Position numbers and translations under genes: made by a program. Positions 7,436 to 15,500 of a DNA stretch of 64,000 nt are shown here, in pieces. The stretch lies in contig NZ_JACTAB010000001.1 in the NCBI RefSeq assembly GCF_014486695.1, positions 744,001-808,000 on the forward strand, in the 5' to 3' direction. The DNA is from Flavobacterium buctense. GTDB taxonomy: Bacteria; Bacteroidota; Bacteroidia; Flavobacteriales; Flavobacteriaceae. How positions within the stretch are numbered: position 1 is the stretch's first letter; each line of letters starts with the position of its first letter. The notes below the pieces were generated by a model. That model saw nothing but the letters and a program-made list of their open reading frames with translations. It was not told the origin of the DNA and did no database searches.

Positions 7436-7463
7436 ATCAATTATCAATTATCAATTATCAATT
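7436..7463. repeat. Four tandem copies of ATCAATT
   Basis: Heptamer units at 7436-7442, 7443-7449, 7450-7456 and 7457-7463. On the minus strand they read as AATTGAT units and supply the last codons and the TGA stop (7446-7444) of mvaD. Confidence 0.9.
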
Positions 7464-8535
7464 GACTTCCAACTCCAATTGCATCACAAATATAGTTACC
7501 ATTTTGACAATAGCCAACTAATTCTGTAGTAATAAATTGCATCGCTTGAACTCTAACGTTTTCGGGATACAAAACATGCACATTGGCACCGGCATCGAGG
7601 GTAAAACATATAGGAATATTCGTTTCGTTTCTGAATTTCCAAATCTTATTGATGATTTCCAACGTATTGGGTTTCATTAGGATAAAATAAGGAATTGAGG
7701 TCATCATCATTGAATGCAGCGTTAAGGCTTCGCTTTCGACAATTTTGATGAACTCGGTTAAATCACCGCTTTCTAAAACTTTTTTGATCGCCGATAAATT
7801 TTGATGTGCTTGCGCGAATCTTTGTTCGGCAAAAAGATGATTGTGCATTAAATCGTGTCCGACTGTGCTCGAAACTTGCTTTTCGCCTTTGTCAACTAAC
7901 AGAATGGTGTCTTGGTAATTTTTGAAATTGTCGTGAATCTTGGTTGTAAATTCTACTCCGAATAAATCAGAACTGCCTTCAATTTCAGTATGATTTCCCC
8001 AAACTACAACACTTCCTTTTACACTTCGGCAAGCGCTTCCAGAACCTAATCTTGCTAAAAAAGACGCTTTTTGGTTGAAGAAGTTTTCGGTCATTTCCAG
8101 GTTCAAAGCTTTTTCCAAACTCATAATATTCATTGCCAAAGCTGCCATTCCTGAAGCGGAAGAGGCAATACCTGAACTGTGCGGGAAAGTGTTTTCGGTA
8201 TCGATGGTGAAATGATAGTCTTTTAAGTAAGGACAATAAACCTCAATTCGCTCTAGGAACTTTTGGATTTTCGGCTTGAAATCTTCTTTGGCTTGGCCTT
8301 CGAACAGCAAATCGAAGGAGAAATTACTATCGTTTTCTTTTTTGGTGAAAGCCAATTTAGTTATCGTTTTACAATTGTTCAAAGTAAAACTAATGGAAGG
8401 ATTGGCCGGAATTTGGTTTTCTTTTTTGCCCCAATATTTTACTAAAGCGATATTGCTGGGTGCGCTCCATTGAAAACTCCCGTTTTCGATTTGCGTTGAA
8501 AATGGTTTAGAGATAAAATCCTTTTCGGAAAGCAT
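7444..8535 (-). CDS. mvaD: Diphosphomevalonate decarboxylase
   Basis: A 363-residue GHMP-family enzyme that converts 5-diphosphomevalonate to isopentenyl diphosphate with ATP. Diagnostic segments are APSNIALVKYWGKKENQIP (25-43), the ATP-loop PHSSGIASSASGMAALA (118-134) and LGSGSACRSVKG (163-174). A late DAGANVHVLYP segment carries the conserved catalytic Asp. It is cytoplasmic and full length. It heads a leftward isoprenoid cluster with mvk and ubiA. Its last residues (IIDN) and stop codon are written inside the ATCAATT tandem array, so the C terminus was probably reshaped when the repeats arose. TATCTTTG on the minus strand (8559-8552) is a good -7 box. Confidence 0.92.
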   Translation of the reverse strand: MLSEKDFISKPFSTQIENGSFQWSAPSNIALVKYWGKKENQIPANPSISFTLNNCKTITKLAFTKKENDSNFSFDLLFEGQAKEDFKPKIQKFLERIEVYCPYLKDYHFTIDTENTFPHSSGIASSASGMAALAMNIMSLEKALNLEMTENFFNQKASFLARLGSGSACRSVKGSVVVWGNHTEIEGSSDLFGVEFTTKIHDNFKNYQDTILLVDKGEKQVSSTVGHDLMHNHLFAEQRFAQAHQNLSAIKKVLESGDLTEFIKIVESEALTLHSMMMTSIPYFILMKPNTLEIINKIWKFRNETNIPICFTLDAGANVHVLYPENVRVQAMQFITTELVGYCQNGNYICDAIGVGSQLIIDN

Positions 8536-8551
8536 AGATTAGAAATTTAGA

Positions 8552-8559
8552 CAAAGATA
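8552..8559 (-). promoter_or_regulatory. Candidate -7 box of mvaD
   Basis: TATCTTTG on the minus strand matches TAnnTTTG and lies 17 bases before the mvaD start. A TTG at the expected distance is not seen. Confidence 0.45.
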
Positions 8560-8592
8560 CATTTTTTATAAAAAGAACATTATTTTGTTTAG

Positions 8593-8600
8593 TATATTTG
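8593..8600 (+). promoter_or_regulatory. Candidate -7 box of the tspO gene
   Basis: TATATTTG matches TAnnTTTG and lies 24 bases before the ATG at 8624. The two -7 boxes here face away from each other in an 88-base divergent gap. Confidence 0.45.
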
Positions 8601-8623
8601 AATAATATTTAAACAAAAATACT

Positions 8624-9100
8624 ATGCAAAAGATTTTAAGAATAGTGCTCGTTGTGGCCACGTGTTTGGTTATAGGTTATTTGTCGGGAATGGTTACCCG
8701 TGAAAGTATTACGACTTGGTATCCGACATTGGTCAAGCCTGTTTTTAATCCGCCGAATTGGATTTTTGCTCCGGTTTGGACCATGCTTTATATTATGATG
8801 GGTGTTGCCGGAGGTATGATTTGGAATCGAATTGACACTGATGAAGCCAATGTCAAAAAGGCTTTTACCTTTTTTATGTACCAATTAGGGTTAAATGCGC
8901 TTTGGTCTTATTTGTTCTTTGGATTGCACAATCCGTTATTGGCTTTGATTGAAATCATTTTGCTTTGGTTAGTGATATTTGAAACCTACAATCAGTTTAA
9001 GAAAATTGACAAAGTAGCCGGAATGTTGTTTATTCCGTATTTGGCTTGGGTCAGTTTTGCCACGGTTCTCAATGCGAGTATTTGGTGGTTAAATAAGTAA
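8624..9100 (+). CDS. tspO: TspO/MBR family membrane protein
   Basis: A 158-residue protein with five hydrophobic segments. It carries the family core WYPTLVKPVFNPPNWIFAPVW (about 33-53, prolines and tryptophans conserved), followed by WTMLYIMMGVA and, later, NALWSYLFFGLHNPLLALIEI. TspO proteins bind porphyrins and sterol-like molecules and, in bacteria, influence tetrapyrrole and stress responses. It sits in the inner or outer membrane depending on species. It is divergent from the mevalonate operon, with only 88 bases between the starts. It ends seven bases from a convergent lipoprotein gene, with no obvious terminator between them. Confidence 0.92.
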   Translation: MQKILRIVLVVATCLVIGYLSGMVTRESITTWYPTLVKPVFNPPNWIFAPVWTMLYIMMGVAGGMIWNRIDTDEANVKKAFTFFMYQLGLNALWSYLFFGLHNPLLALIEIILLWLVIFETYNQFKKIDKVAGMLFIPYLAWVSFATVLNASIWWLNK

Positions 9101-9107
9101 TTTGTAT

Positions 9108-9605
9108 TTAATGCAAGCTAATCACTTTAGCGATTTTCCATTGGTCATTCACTTTTTTCCAAAAAATGGTAAACCGACTGATTTTTTTGGGTTCATTAGG
9201 CGGATTAGTGTTGTTGCTAAAAGAATGTAATCCAATTTCAATCGCGCCATAATCTTTTATCGGATAGACTTCAATACTACCCGGAATGAGAGTTCGCGTC
9301 ACTTTACCGCAAATGTTTTTTTTAGTTCCTTCGAGGATGTCTTTTTTCGAATTGGATAAACCGCCTTGGTCGTGATAAAATTCAATGTCATCCGAATAGA
9401 AATCGGCATACGTCTCAAATTTGGTGTCGCAATTATTGTAAGCATCAAAAAACGTACTGTCTTGTTTTACAATTGTTTTGTACAACTCAGGATTATCCGG
9501 CGTGTAGTTTTTCGTCAGTTGGAAGTCGTTTGGTTTTGAAGTTCTGCAACTAATGAATGAAATCATTACTGTGATTAAGGCCAAAAAAGAAATGATTTTT
9601 TTCAT
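9108..9605 (-). CDS. SnoaL/DUF4440-like small lipoprotein
   Basis: A 165-residue protein with a lipoprotein signal peptide ending at about Cys20 (ISFISC). The mature part (about 45-165) has the layout of an NTF2-like/DUF4440 domain: DSTFFDAYNNCDTKFETYADFYSDD-type first helices, a central strand pair, then RFTIFWKKVNDQWKIAKVIS at the end. The residues after Cys (RTSKPND) lack an early acidic cluster, so a periplasmic location is more likely than the cell surface. Function is unknown. It overlaps the upstream flavoprotein gene by four bases and is the last gene of the long leftward operon. Confidence 0.8.
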   Translation of the reverse strand: MKKIISFLALITVMISFISCRTSKPNDFQLTKNYTPDNPELYKTIVKQDSTFFDAYNNCDTKFETYADFYSDDIEFYHDQGGLSNSKKDILEGTKKNICGKVTRTLIPGSIEVYPIKDYGAIEIGLHSFSNNTNPPNEPKKISRFTIFWKKVNDQWKIAKVISLH

Positions 9606-10819
9606 GATGTTGTAATTGAATTCGCTACGATAAAACCACTCGTCCAGGCGTTTTGAAAGTTAAATCCGCCCGTAATCGCATCGATGTTAACAATTTCACC
9701 CGCAAAAAATAAGTTTTCATGCAACTTGCTTTCCATCGTTTTGAAATTGATTTCTCTTAAGTCGACGCCACCCGCGGTAACAAACTCTTCCTTAAAAGTA
9801 CTTTTGCCATTCACCTGAAATTGACCGCTGGTGAGTTGGTTGGTCAAATTCGTCAATTGTACTTTAGTCAAATCGGCCCATTTGGTTTCATCCGAAATAC
9901 TGGAAGCCAAAACCAAACTTTCCCAAAGGCGGTTCGGAAAGTCAAAAGGTGATTTTTTACTCACGATTTTCTTCGCGTGTTCTTGTTTGAGTTCTTTCAA
10001 ACTTTCCATCGCTTCGTCAAAAGTGACGTCGTTGAGCCAATTGATTTCGATTACAAATTGGTATTTTTTCTCCGCCAAAATAATCGCACCCCAAGCCGAA
10101 AGTCTCAAAATTCCCGGTCCGCTCATTCCCCAATGCGTAATCAATAATGGTCCGGAAGCTTCCAGTTTTGTGCCTTTGACTTTGACATGAGCGAAAGCCG
10201 AAACACCCATCAAATCTTTAATGCGAGCGTCTTTGATGTTAAAAGTAAATAGCGAAGGAACAGGAGGAATAATCGTGTGATTCATATTTTCGAGCAGTTC
10301 CCAAATCTTAGGATTGCTGCCCGTGGTCATGACTAATTTTTGACATGAATAAGTCTCGTGGTTGGTTTCTACTTTCCAGTAATTGTCGCCATGAAAAAGC
10401 GATTGCACACTTTGACCGGTTAGGATATCAATTTTTAATTTCTGGGTCAAGCCAAAAAAACAGTCGATGATGGTTTGCGAGGAATCCGAAGTGGGAAACA
10501 TTCGGCCATCGTCTTCGATTTTGAGTTCGACGCCGTGTTTTTCAAACCATTCAATCGTATCGCCCGAGCAAAATTGGTGAAACGGACCGCGCAATTCTTT
10601 TTCGCCACGCGGATAAAATTTGACCAAATCATTCGGCACAAAACAAGCATGCGTTACATTACAACGTCCGCCGCCTGAAATGCGCACTTTTTCCAAAACA
10701 GTTTTGCCGCGTTCTAAAATGACGACTTTGAGTTTGGGATTGTTTTCTACGATGTTGATGGCTGTAAAAAAACCTGCCGCACCGCCGCCAACAATTATAA
10801 TGTCATAGTTTGAGTTCAT
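9602..10819 (-). CDS. NAD(P)/FAD-dependent oxidoreductase, BaiN/HI0933 (YhiN) family
   Basis: A 405-residue flavoprotein. The Rossmann motif IIVGGGAAGFFTAIN (8-22) binds the ADP part of FAD. The family hallmark RISGGGRCNVTH (about 47-58) and the C-terminal FAD-contacting block FFAGEIVNIDAITGGFNFQNAW (about 370-391) identify the HI0933/BaiN group. VTAGGVDLREI near 346 is also characteristic. Members are cytoplasmic reductases of mostly unknown substrate; one branch takes part in bile-acid dehydroxylation, which should not be assumed here. The start overlaps the stop of the glycerophosphodiesterase gene by four bases, so the two are translationally coupled. Confidence 0.88.
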   Translation of the reverse strand: MNSNYDIIIVGGGAAGFFTAINIVENNPKLKVVILERGKTVLEKVRISGGGRCNVTHACFVPNDLVKFYPRGEKELRGPFHQFCSGDTIEWFEKHGVELKIEDDGRMFPTSDSSQTIIDCFFGLTQKLKIDILTGQSVQSLFHGDNYWKVETNHETYSCQKLVMTTGSNPKIWELLENMNHTIIPPVPSLFTFNIKDARIKDLMGVSAFAHVKVKGTKLEASGPLLITHWGMSGPGILRLSAWGAIILAEKKYQFVIEINWLNDVTFDEAMESLKELKQEHAKKIVSKKSPFDFPNRLWESLVLASSISDETKWADLTKVQLTNLTNQLTSGQFQVNGKSTFKEEFVTAGGVDLREINFKTMESKLHENLFFAGEIVNIDAITGGFNFQNAWTSGFIVANSITTS

Positions 10820-11463
10820 AGTCTTTCCGGAAAATCAGTAATGATACCGTCAACGTTTAACGATGTCACAAAGGTAATATCTTCCGGCTCATTTATCGTC
10901 CATGGAAAAATTTTAAAGTGCTTTTCCTTTATCTTTTGGACATTTTCAGCGGTTAACAAATGATAATAAGGATGAATGGAATACGCTTTGATAAATTTGG
11001 CGAAAGCCAGCGCCAAGTCTAAATCGGTCTCTGTTAAAACGCCAATGCGAATGTCATTATCATGAAAACGAACTTCCTGCAAGGCATTCCAATCGAAACT
11101 CGAAATCAGAATTTTGTTTTTATCGAATATGTTTTTGGACATCAAATCCAAAATACTTTGCGTCGCCGAAAACGTTTTGATTTCTACATTAATGTCGCAT
11201 CGATTTTGGATCAAATTGAAAACGTCTCTTAAAGTCGGAATCCCTAACTTTTGCAACTCTTTAGCGGAATAATCCTTAACTGACCCAACATTTGAAGTAG
11301 TTCGGTCAATGGTTTCATCGTGAATCACCATCGGTACTTTGTCCAAACTCAACTGTATATCGAGTTCAATCATGTCAACGCCCAAGTCGATTGCCTTTTG
11401 GAATGAAGCCAAAGTGTTTTCGGCTGCATGACCTTTCGCACCGCGATGACCTATTTTGAGCAT
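10816..11463 (-). CDS. ugpQ: Glycerophosphodiester phosphodiesterase
   Basis: A 215-residue single-domain GDPD. HRGAKGHAAENTLASFQKAI (6-25) holds the catalytic His and the metal-binding ENT, MIELDIQ (about 36-42) the Glu and Asp that complete the site, and VIHDETIDRTT the second catalytic His. INVEIKT carries a further metal Glu. There is no signal peptide, so it acts in the cytoplasm, cleaving glycerophosphodiesters to glycerol-3-phosphate and an alcohol. It lies two bases after the GH13 lipoprotein gene in the starch operon, an unusual companion that may simply be co-transcribed. Confidence 0.9.
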   Translation of the reverse strand: MLKIGHRGAKGHAAENTLASFQKAIDLGVDMIELDIQLSLDKVPMVIHDETIDRTTSNVGSVKDYSAKELQKLGIPTLRDVFNLIQNRCDINVEIKTFSATQSILDLMSKNIFDKNKILISSFDWNALQEVRFHDNDIRIGVLTETDLDLALAFAKFIKAYSIHPYYHLLTAENVQKIKEKHFKIFPWTINEPEDITFVTSLNVDGIITDFPERL

Positions 11464-11465
11464 GG

Positions 11466-13127
11466 CTATAGTTTTTCCAGTAAAACTAAGGTAAAATTGG
11501 TGTCCAAAGTCACTTTGCCATTTTCAACCACATAAGACACATTAGAATAAGCATCTCTGACTTTAGCACCATTCGCAAAAATAGTTCCGACAGCGATTTC
11601 TTTTGGTCCTTTTGGCAAATCTAAGCCAACAACTATTTGGTCATTGAAACTACCTTGCTTGTAAGTTCTACTGAAGACATATGGCGATTGCGAAATCAAT
11701 TGGTGAACTCCGGCACCAACCGCAGGATGATTTTTTCTAAACGTACCCAAAAGTTGATAGTGCATCAACAACTGGTTTTTGATTCTATCCATTTTCAAAT
11801 CGTCCCAATTCATAAATGAACGCAACGTGGCATCGCCTTGAGCGCCTTCAATTTCTAGTGAACGAGCAAGTTCGTCTCCGTAATACACTTGTGAAATTCC
11901 GGGTGACAATAACAATTTGGTTCCGGCTTCGAAAATCTTTTCTCGTTTTTTGTCAAAAGGATAACCGTCGTCATGAGACGTAACGTAGTTCATCACCGTG
12001 TTTCCTTTTAAGTCATTTTGCAAGATGTTGGCATATTTGGAGAACAACTCTTCGTAGTTCATTTTGGCTTCGTTTCTAAAGTCGAAATTGATTAATCCGG
12101 TGAAACCGTTGGCGTAATAATCGACTTTTTTATCTCCGAAATCATATTGTCTTTTGGCACCGATATTATAACCGTAAACTTCTCCCACGGTAAAGAAACC
12201 ATTGTTATCTAACACTTTTGAAGGGTTAGTTTTCTTGAAATCGCCGAAAGCTTGGTCACAAACTTTTTTGAAATCGGCCCAAACGTCTTCGGTGGTGTGT
12301 TTGGCGGTATCGACTCTATAACCGTCAATTCCATAATCAGTGATATAATCCGAAAGCCATTTCATAATGTAATATTTCGGCGCACGAGGATAACCGGTTT
12401 TTTTGAAAAAAGCATCCAATTCGGCTACTTCTTGGTCGTAGCGACCTTCTTTTTTCCATTTTTCGGCTAACATTGGCGGTAAAGCCACGTTTGCATTGCT
12501 TTCAGTTTTTACATCGGGAAGATTTTCTACCAGCGTACAATTGATATAAGTGTCGTAAGATTGGTAAGTACATTTTGGCGACGTTCGAACCCAATCGCTC
12601 GGATAAACCGGGTCTAATTCGGTTACCGGACCGGTATGATTGATTACGGCGTCCAACATGATGCGAATGCCTTTGGCGTGAGCTTTTTCGACTAATTCTT
12701 TTAAGTCTTCTTTAGTGCCGTAACTTGGGTCAACTGCAGTCCAATCTTTGGTCCAATACCCATGAAAACCATAAGTGTTTCCTGTTCCTTCATCGACAGA
12801 GCCATGAATTTGTTCCACTACCGGTGTCATCCAAATGGCGTTGATGCCGAGATTGGTAAAATAACCCTCCTCTAGTTTTTGAATTACGCCTCGAATATCA
12901 CCGCCTTCAAATCCGCGTAAAACTCCGGTGGGTTTGTTTCGATTGATAATTTTATCGTTATCGGGATTACCGTTTTGGAACCTATCAATTAAAAGAAAAT
13001 AGACATTGGCACTTTCCCAAACAAAAGGCGTTTGGGTAGAAGTTGGTTGTGTTTTTACCGTTTCTTTGGTACAATTACAACCGAACAATAGGAGCGAAGC
13101 GGATAGGGTTAGCAATATATTTTTCAT
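11466..13127 (-). CDS. GH13 alpha-amylase family lipoprotein
   Basis: A 553-residue GH13 hydrolase of alpha-1,4-glucans. The signal peptide ends in LLLFGC with lipid Cys17. The mature sequence begins NCTKETVK, without an early acidic export signal, so a periplasm-facing anchor is more likely than the surface. The four GH13 regions are intact: DAVINH (159-164), GYRVDTAKH (269-277, nucleophile Asp273), GEVYG (315-319, acid/base Glu316) and TSHDD (383-387, Asp386). A C-terminal beta domain follows. It is the third enzyme of the susA-GH31-GH13 series, with five bases to the gene before and two to the gene after. Product specificity cannot be read from sequence. Confidence 0.92.
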   Translation of the reverse strand: MKNILLTLSASLLLFGCNCTKETVKTQPTSTQTPFVWESANVYFLLIDRFQNGNPDNDKIINRNKPTGVLRGFEGGDIRGVIQKLEEGYFTNLGINAIWMTPVVEQIHGSVDEGTGNTYGFHGYWTKDWTAVDPSYGTKEDLKELVEKAHAKGIRIMLDAVINHTGPVTELDPVYPSDWVRTSPKCTYQSYDTYINCTLVENLPDVKTESNANVALPPMLAEKWKKEGRYDQEVAELDAFFKKTGYPRAPKYYIMKWLSDYITDYGIDGYRVDTAKHTTEDVWADFKKVCDQAFGDFKKTNPSKVLDNNGFFTVGEVYGYNIGAKRQYDFGDKKVDYYANGFTGLINFDFRNEAKMNYEELFSKYANILQNDLKGNTVMNYVTSHDDGYPFDKKREKIFEAGTKLLLSPGISQVYYGDELARSLEIEGAQGDATLRSFMNWDDLKMDRIKNQLLMHYQLLGTFRKNHPAVGAGVHQLISQSPYVFSRTYKQGSFNDQIVVGLDLPKGPKEIAVGTIFANGAKVRDAYSNVSYVVENGKVTLDTNFTLVLLEKL

Positions 13128-13132
13128 ATTTT

Positions 13133-15496
13133 TTAATATTCAATTTTAATTTCTGGCGTAGTGCCTTTTTTCCATTCAATAGGAACTAATAAAGGTTCGT
13201 TAAAGGTTTTGAAAACCATTTCTTGACCGTTGACAAAAATGCGTTTGGCTTTAATATTGTGAATCAATACCGAAATGTTTTTATCACTGGTCGTGTAGTT
13301 TTTTCCAACGGTTGAAGTTAGTTTTATAACCAATTCTTTGCCATTGTTATTGCTATTGAAATTGAGTATTTCAAATTGTCCTTTTTCAAAAGCTTGTGGC
13401 GTTTCCCCGTTGTCGTTGTATAATTTTCCGGTAGAAGTTTTCACCGTTTCGTCAAAATAGAAATGCAAATTGAAGTTTTCTAACGAATATTTAGAAGTGT
13501 TTGGAATGGTTTCAATCATTGGGACAAAAGCACCGCCACGAACGAATGTTGGGATAGATATTTCTTCCACTTTTACGGTTTCAGTGGAACCCGCATTGTA
13601 TTTTTTCCCTGAATAAAAATCAAACCAGTTACTGCTTTTCGGAAAATAAACTTCGGTTGAGGTTACTCCCGATTTGGTGATTGGTTTTACCAAAAACGCA
13701 TTACCCCAAAGGTAACTTTCCTTTTCGTTCAATAATTTTTCATTCGTTGGTTCTTCGAAGAATAACGGACGCATTAACGGTGTTCCTTTTTGGTTGTTTT
13801 CGAAAGCCAAAGTGTAATTGTAAGGCATCAATTGGTAACGCAATTCCACTGCTTTCTTGGCTTTAGCTTTAGTGTGTACATCTTTATAGGTCACTTCCGA
13901 AGCCACGTCTTCCTGCGCATGCGGACGGAAAATCGGGTTGAAAACGCCGTATTGCAACCAACGCAAATACAATTCGTTGTCGAAATAATCTCCGGCAAAT
14001 CCGCCAAGGTCAGAGTGCATATAGGCCATACCTTGCATTCCCATTTGCATCGCGATTTCCATTTGGGATTGCAATCCGCCCCAACTTCTGGACACATCGC
14101 CGCTCCAAGGCATCATCCCAAAACGTTGCGAACCCGAATAACCGGCGCGCATCAGGATAAATGGACGTTGGTTTGGAAAATCTCTTTTATAACCGTCGGC
14201 TATTAATTTGGCCCAATTATGCCCGTAAATATTATGCACTTCATCCGCTGTTCCGGCTGCCGTCATGGCTTTGGATGGAAAGACTTCGGGTTCTCCCAAA
14301 TCACCCCACATACCGCCAACACCTTGGTTGATTAAGCGTTTGTAAACGTTCCAAAACCATTGGTTGCCTTCGGGTTTGAAGATGTCTACTACGCTAGTAT
14401 TTCCGAAATAAAAATCCCAAGTCGCCGGTTTTCCGGTTTTGTCGGTGACCAATATTTTTTTATCGACGGCTTCCTGCCATTTGGATGAGGTGGTTAAGAT
14501 AAACGGTTCAGTAATCAGTATGGTTTTGACACCTTTCGCATTCAAATCGGCTATCATTTTCTCGGGATTCGGGAATTGGTCTTTGTCCCATTCGAGATTG
14601 CCCATCGTGCCTTGAACGGTTTTGCCAAACCAATACAAGTCGAGGATAATCGCGTCCACGGGAATTCCGTCAGCATTAAATCGATTGATGGTTTTTTCAA
14701 CTTGCTCTTGGTTGTGATAGCCAAATCGGCTCGAAAAGTTACCAAAAGTCCAGCGTGCCGGCATCGGTTGTTTTCCGGTCAAATCCGTATAATTGGCTAC
14801 TAAATCTTCCCAAGTATCTCCCACAATTACCTGATAGGTTTTTCTGCCCGAAATGGTTTCGTATTCTAATGTATTGTTCTTTTTACTGTCTAAATCTAAA
14901 TGACCAATCGCAGCGTTGTCGAAATGCACAGCGTACAATTTTGAGGACAACACCAGCGGAATACAAAAGTTCATCAACTCGGCTCGGGTTTCATAACCAT
15001 AATGGGCTCGGTTGTACAAAGCCAAGCGATTCCCACGACGGTTCATTCCTAAAGCTCGTGCGCCACCGCCGAATAAAACTTCGGAATTGTCTAAGTTGAA
15101 CTGTAAAACTTCGGTGCTGTCTTTTTTGATGTAGCCGTTTTTCTCGGACAGTAAAACCTTGCCTTTGTTGGAATAGGTAATTCTGAATGGTGATTTATTG
15201 ATGACTACTGTAATGTCTTTTGTGGAAAGCGAAATGAAACCGGTTGCTTTTGTTATCGATGTTTTAACCTTTTCGGGTGTTTTGATTACCGCATGTGAAT
15301 TCGGATTAAATAATTCTCCATCCGGAACAAATGATGTTTCAATTATTTTATCGGAATAAGGTTTTATGCGATAAGTTCCGTCACTGGTTTTTATTTCCAA
15401 CAGGTTGTTTTTCCAGCTGTGGGAAAGGTAATTTCTATTCGCGTTTTGGGCGAATGTTAGAGAAGAGACAAGTAATAAAAAGAGTATTTTCTTCAT
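13133..15496 (-). CDS. GH31 alpha-glucosidase family protein
   Basis: A 787-residue exported glycosidase with a type I signal peptide (residues 1-16, ...SSLTFA-Q). An N-terminal beta-sandwich (about 20-240) precedes the (beta/alpha)8 barrel. GGMWGDLGEPE (394-404) supplies the nucleophile Asp399, and PWSGDVSRSW (463-472) the acid/base Asp467. C-terminal beta domains follow. GH31 enzymes hydrolyse terminal alpha-linked glucose (or xylose) or transfer it. In this locus, release of glucose from maltodextrins in the periplasm is the natural role, replacing the GH97 SusB of the Bacteroides system, which is absent here. The nucleophile context differs from the usual WNDMNEP, so transglucosylase activity is possible. 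Confidence 0.9.
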   Translation of the reverse strand: MKKILFLLLVSSLTFAQNANRNYLSHSWKNNLLEIKTSDGTYRIKPYSDKIIETSFVPDGELFNPNSHAVIKTPEKVKTSITKATGFISLSTKDITVVINKSPFRITYSNKGKVLLSEKNGYIKKDSTEVLQFNLDNSEVLFGGGARALGMNRRGNRLALYNRAHYGYETRAELMNFCIPLVLSSKLYAVHFDNAAIGHLDLDSKKNNTLEYETISGRKTYQVIVGDTWEDLVANYTDLTGKQPMPARWTFGNFSSRFGYHNQEQVEKTINRFNADGIPVDAIILDLYWFGKTVQGTMGNLEWDKDQFPNPEKMIADLNAKGVKTILITEPFILTTSSKWQEAVDKKILVTDKTGKPATWDFYFGNTSVVDIFKPEGNQWFWNVYKRLINQGVGGMWGDLGEPEVFPSKAMTAAGTADEVHNIYGHNWAKLIADGYKRDFPNQRPFILMRAGYSGSQRFGMMPWSGDVSRSWGGLQSQMEIAMQMGMQGMAYMHSDLGGFAGDYFDNELYLRWLQYGVFNPIFRPHAQEDVASEVTYKDVHTKAKAKKAVELRYQLMPYNYTLAFENNQKGTPLMRPLFFEEPTNEKLLNEKESYLWGNAFLVKPITKSGVTSTEVYFPKSSNWFDFYSGKKYNAGSTETVKVEEISIPTFVRGGAFVPMIETIPNTSKYSLENFNLHFYFDETVKTSTGKLYNDNGETPQAFEKGQFEILNFNSNNNGKELVIKLTSTVGKNYTTSDKNISVLIHNIKAKRIFVNGQEMVFKTFNEPLLVPIEWKKGTTPEIKIEY

Positions 15497-15500
15497 GCGA

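Noticed and set aside
13790..14206. 138-codon open frame opposite the GH31 gene
   Set aside because: Antisense to the conserved catalytic part of GH31, with no family resemblance; a shadow frame.
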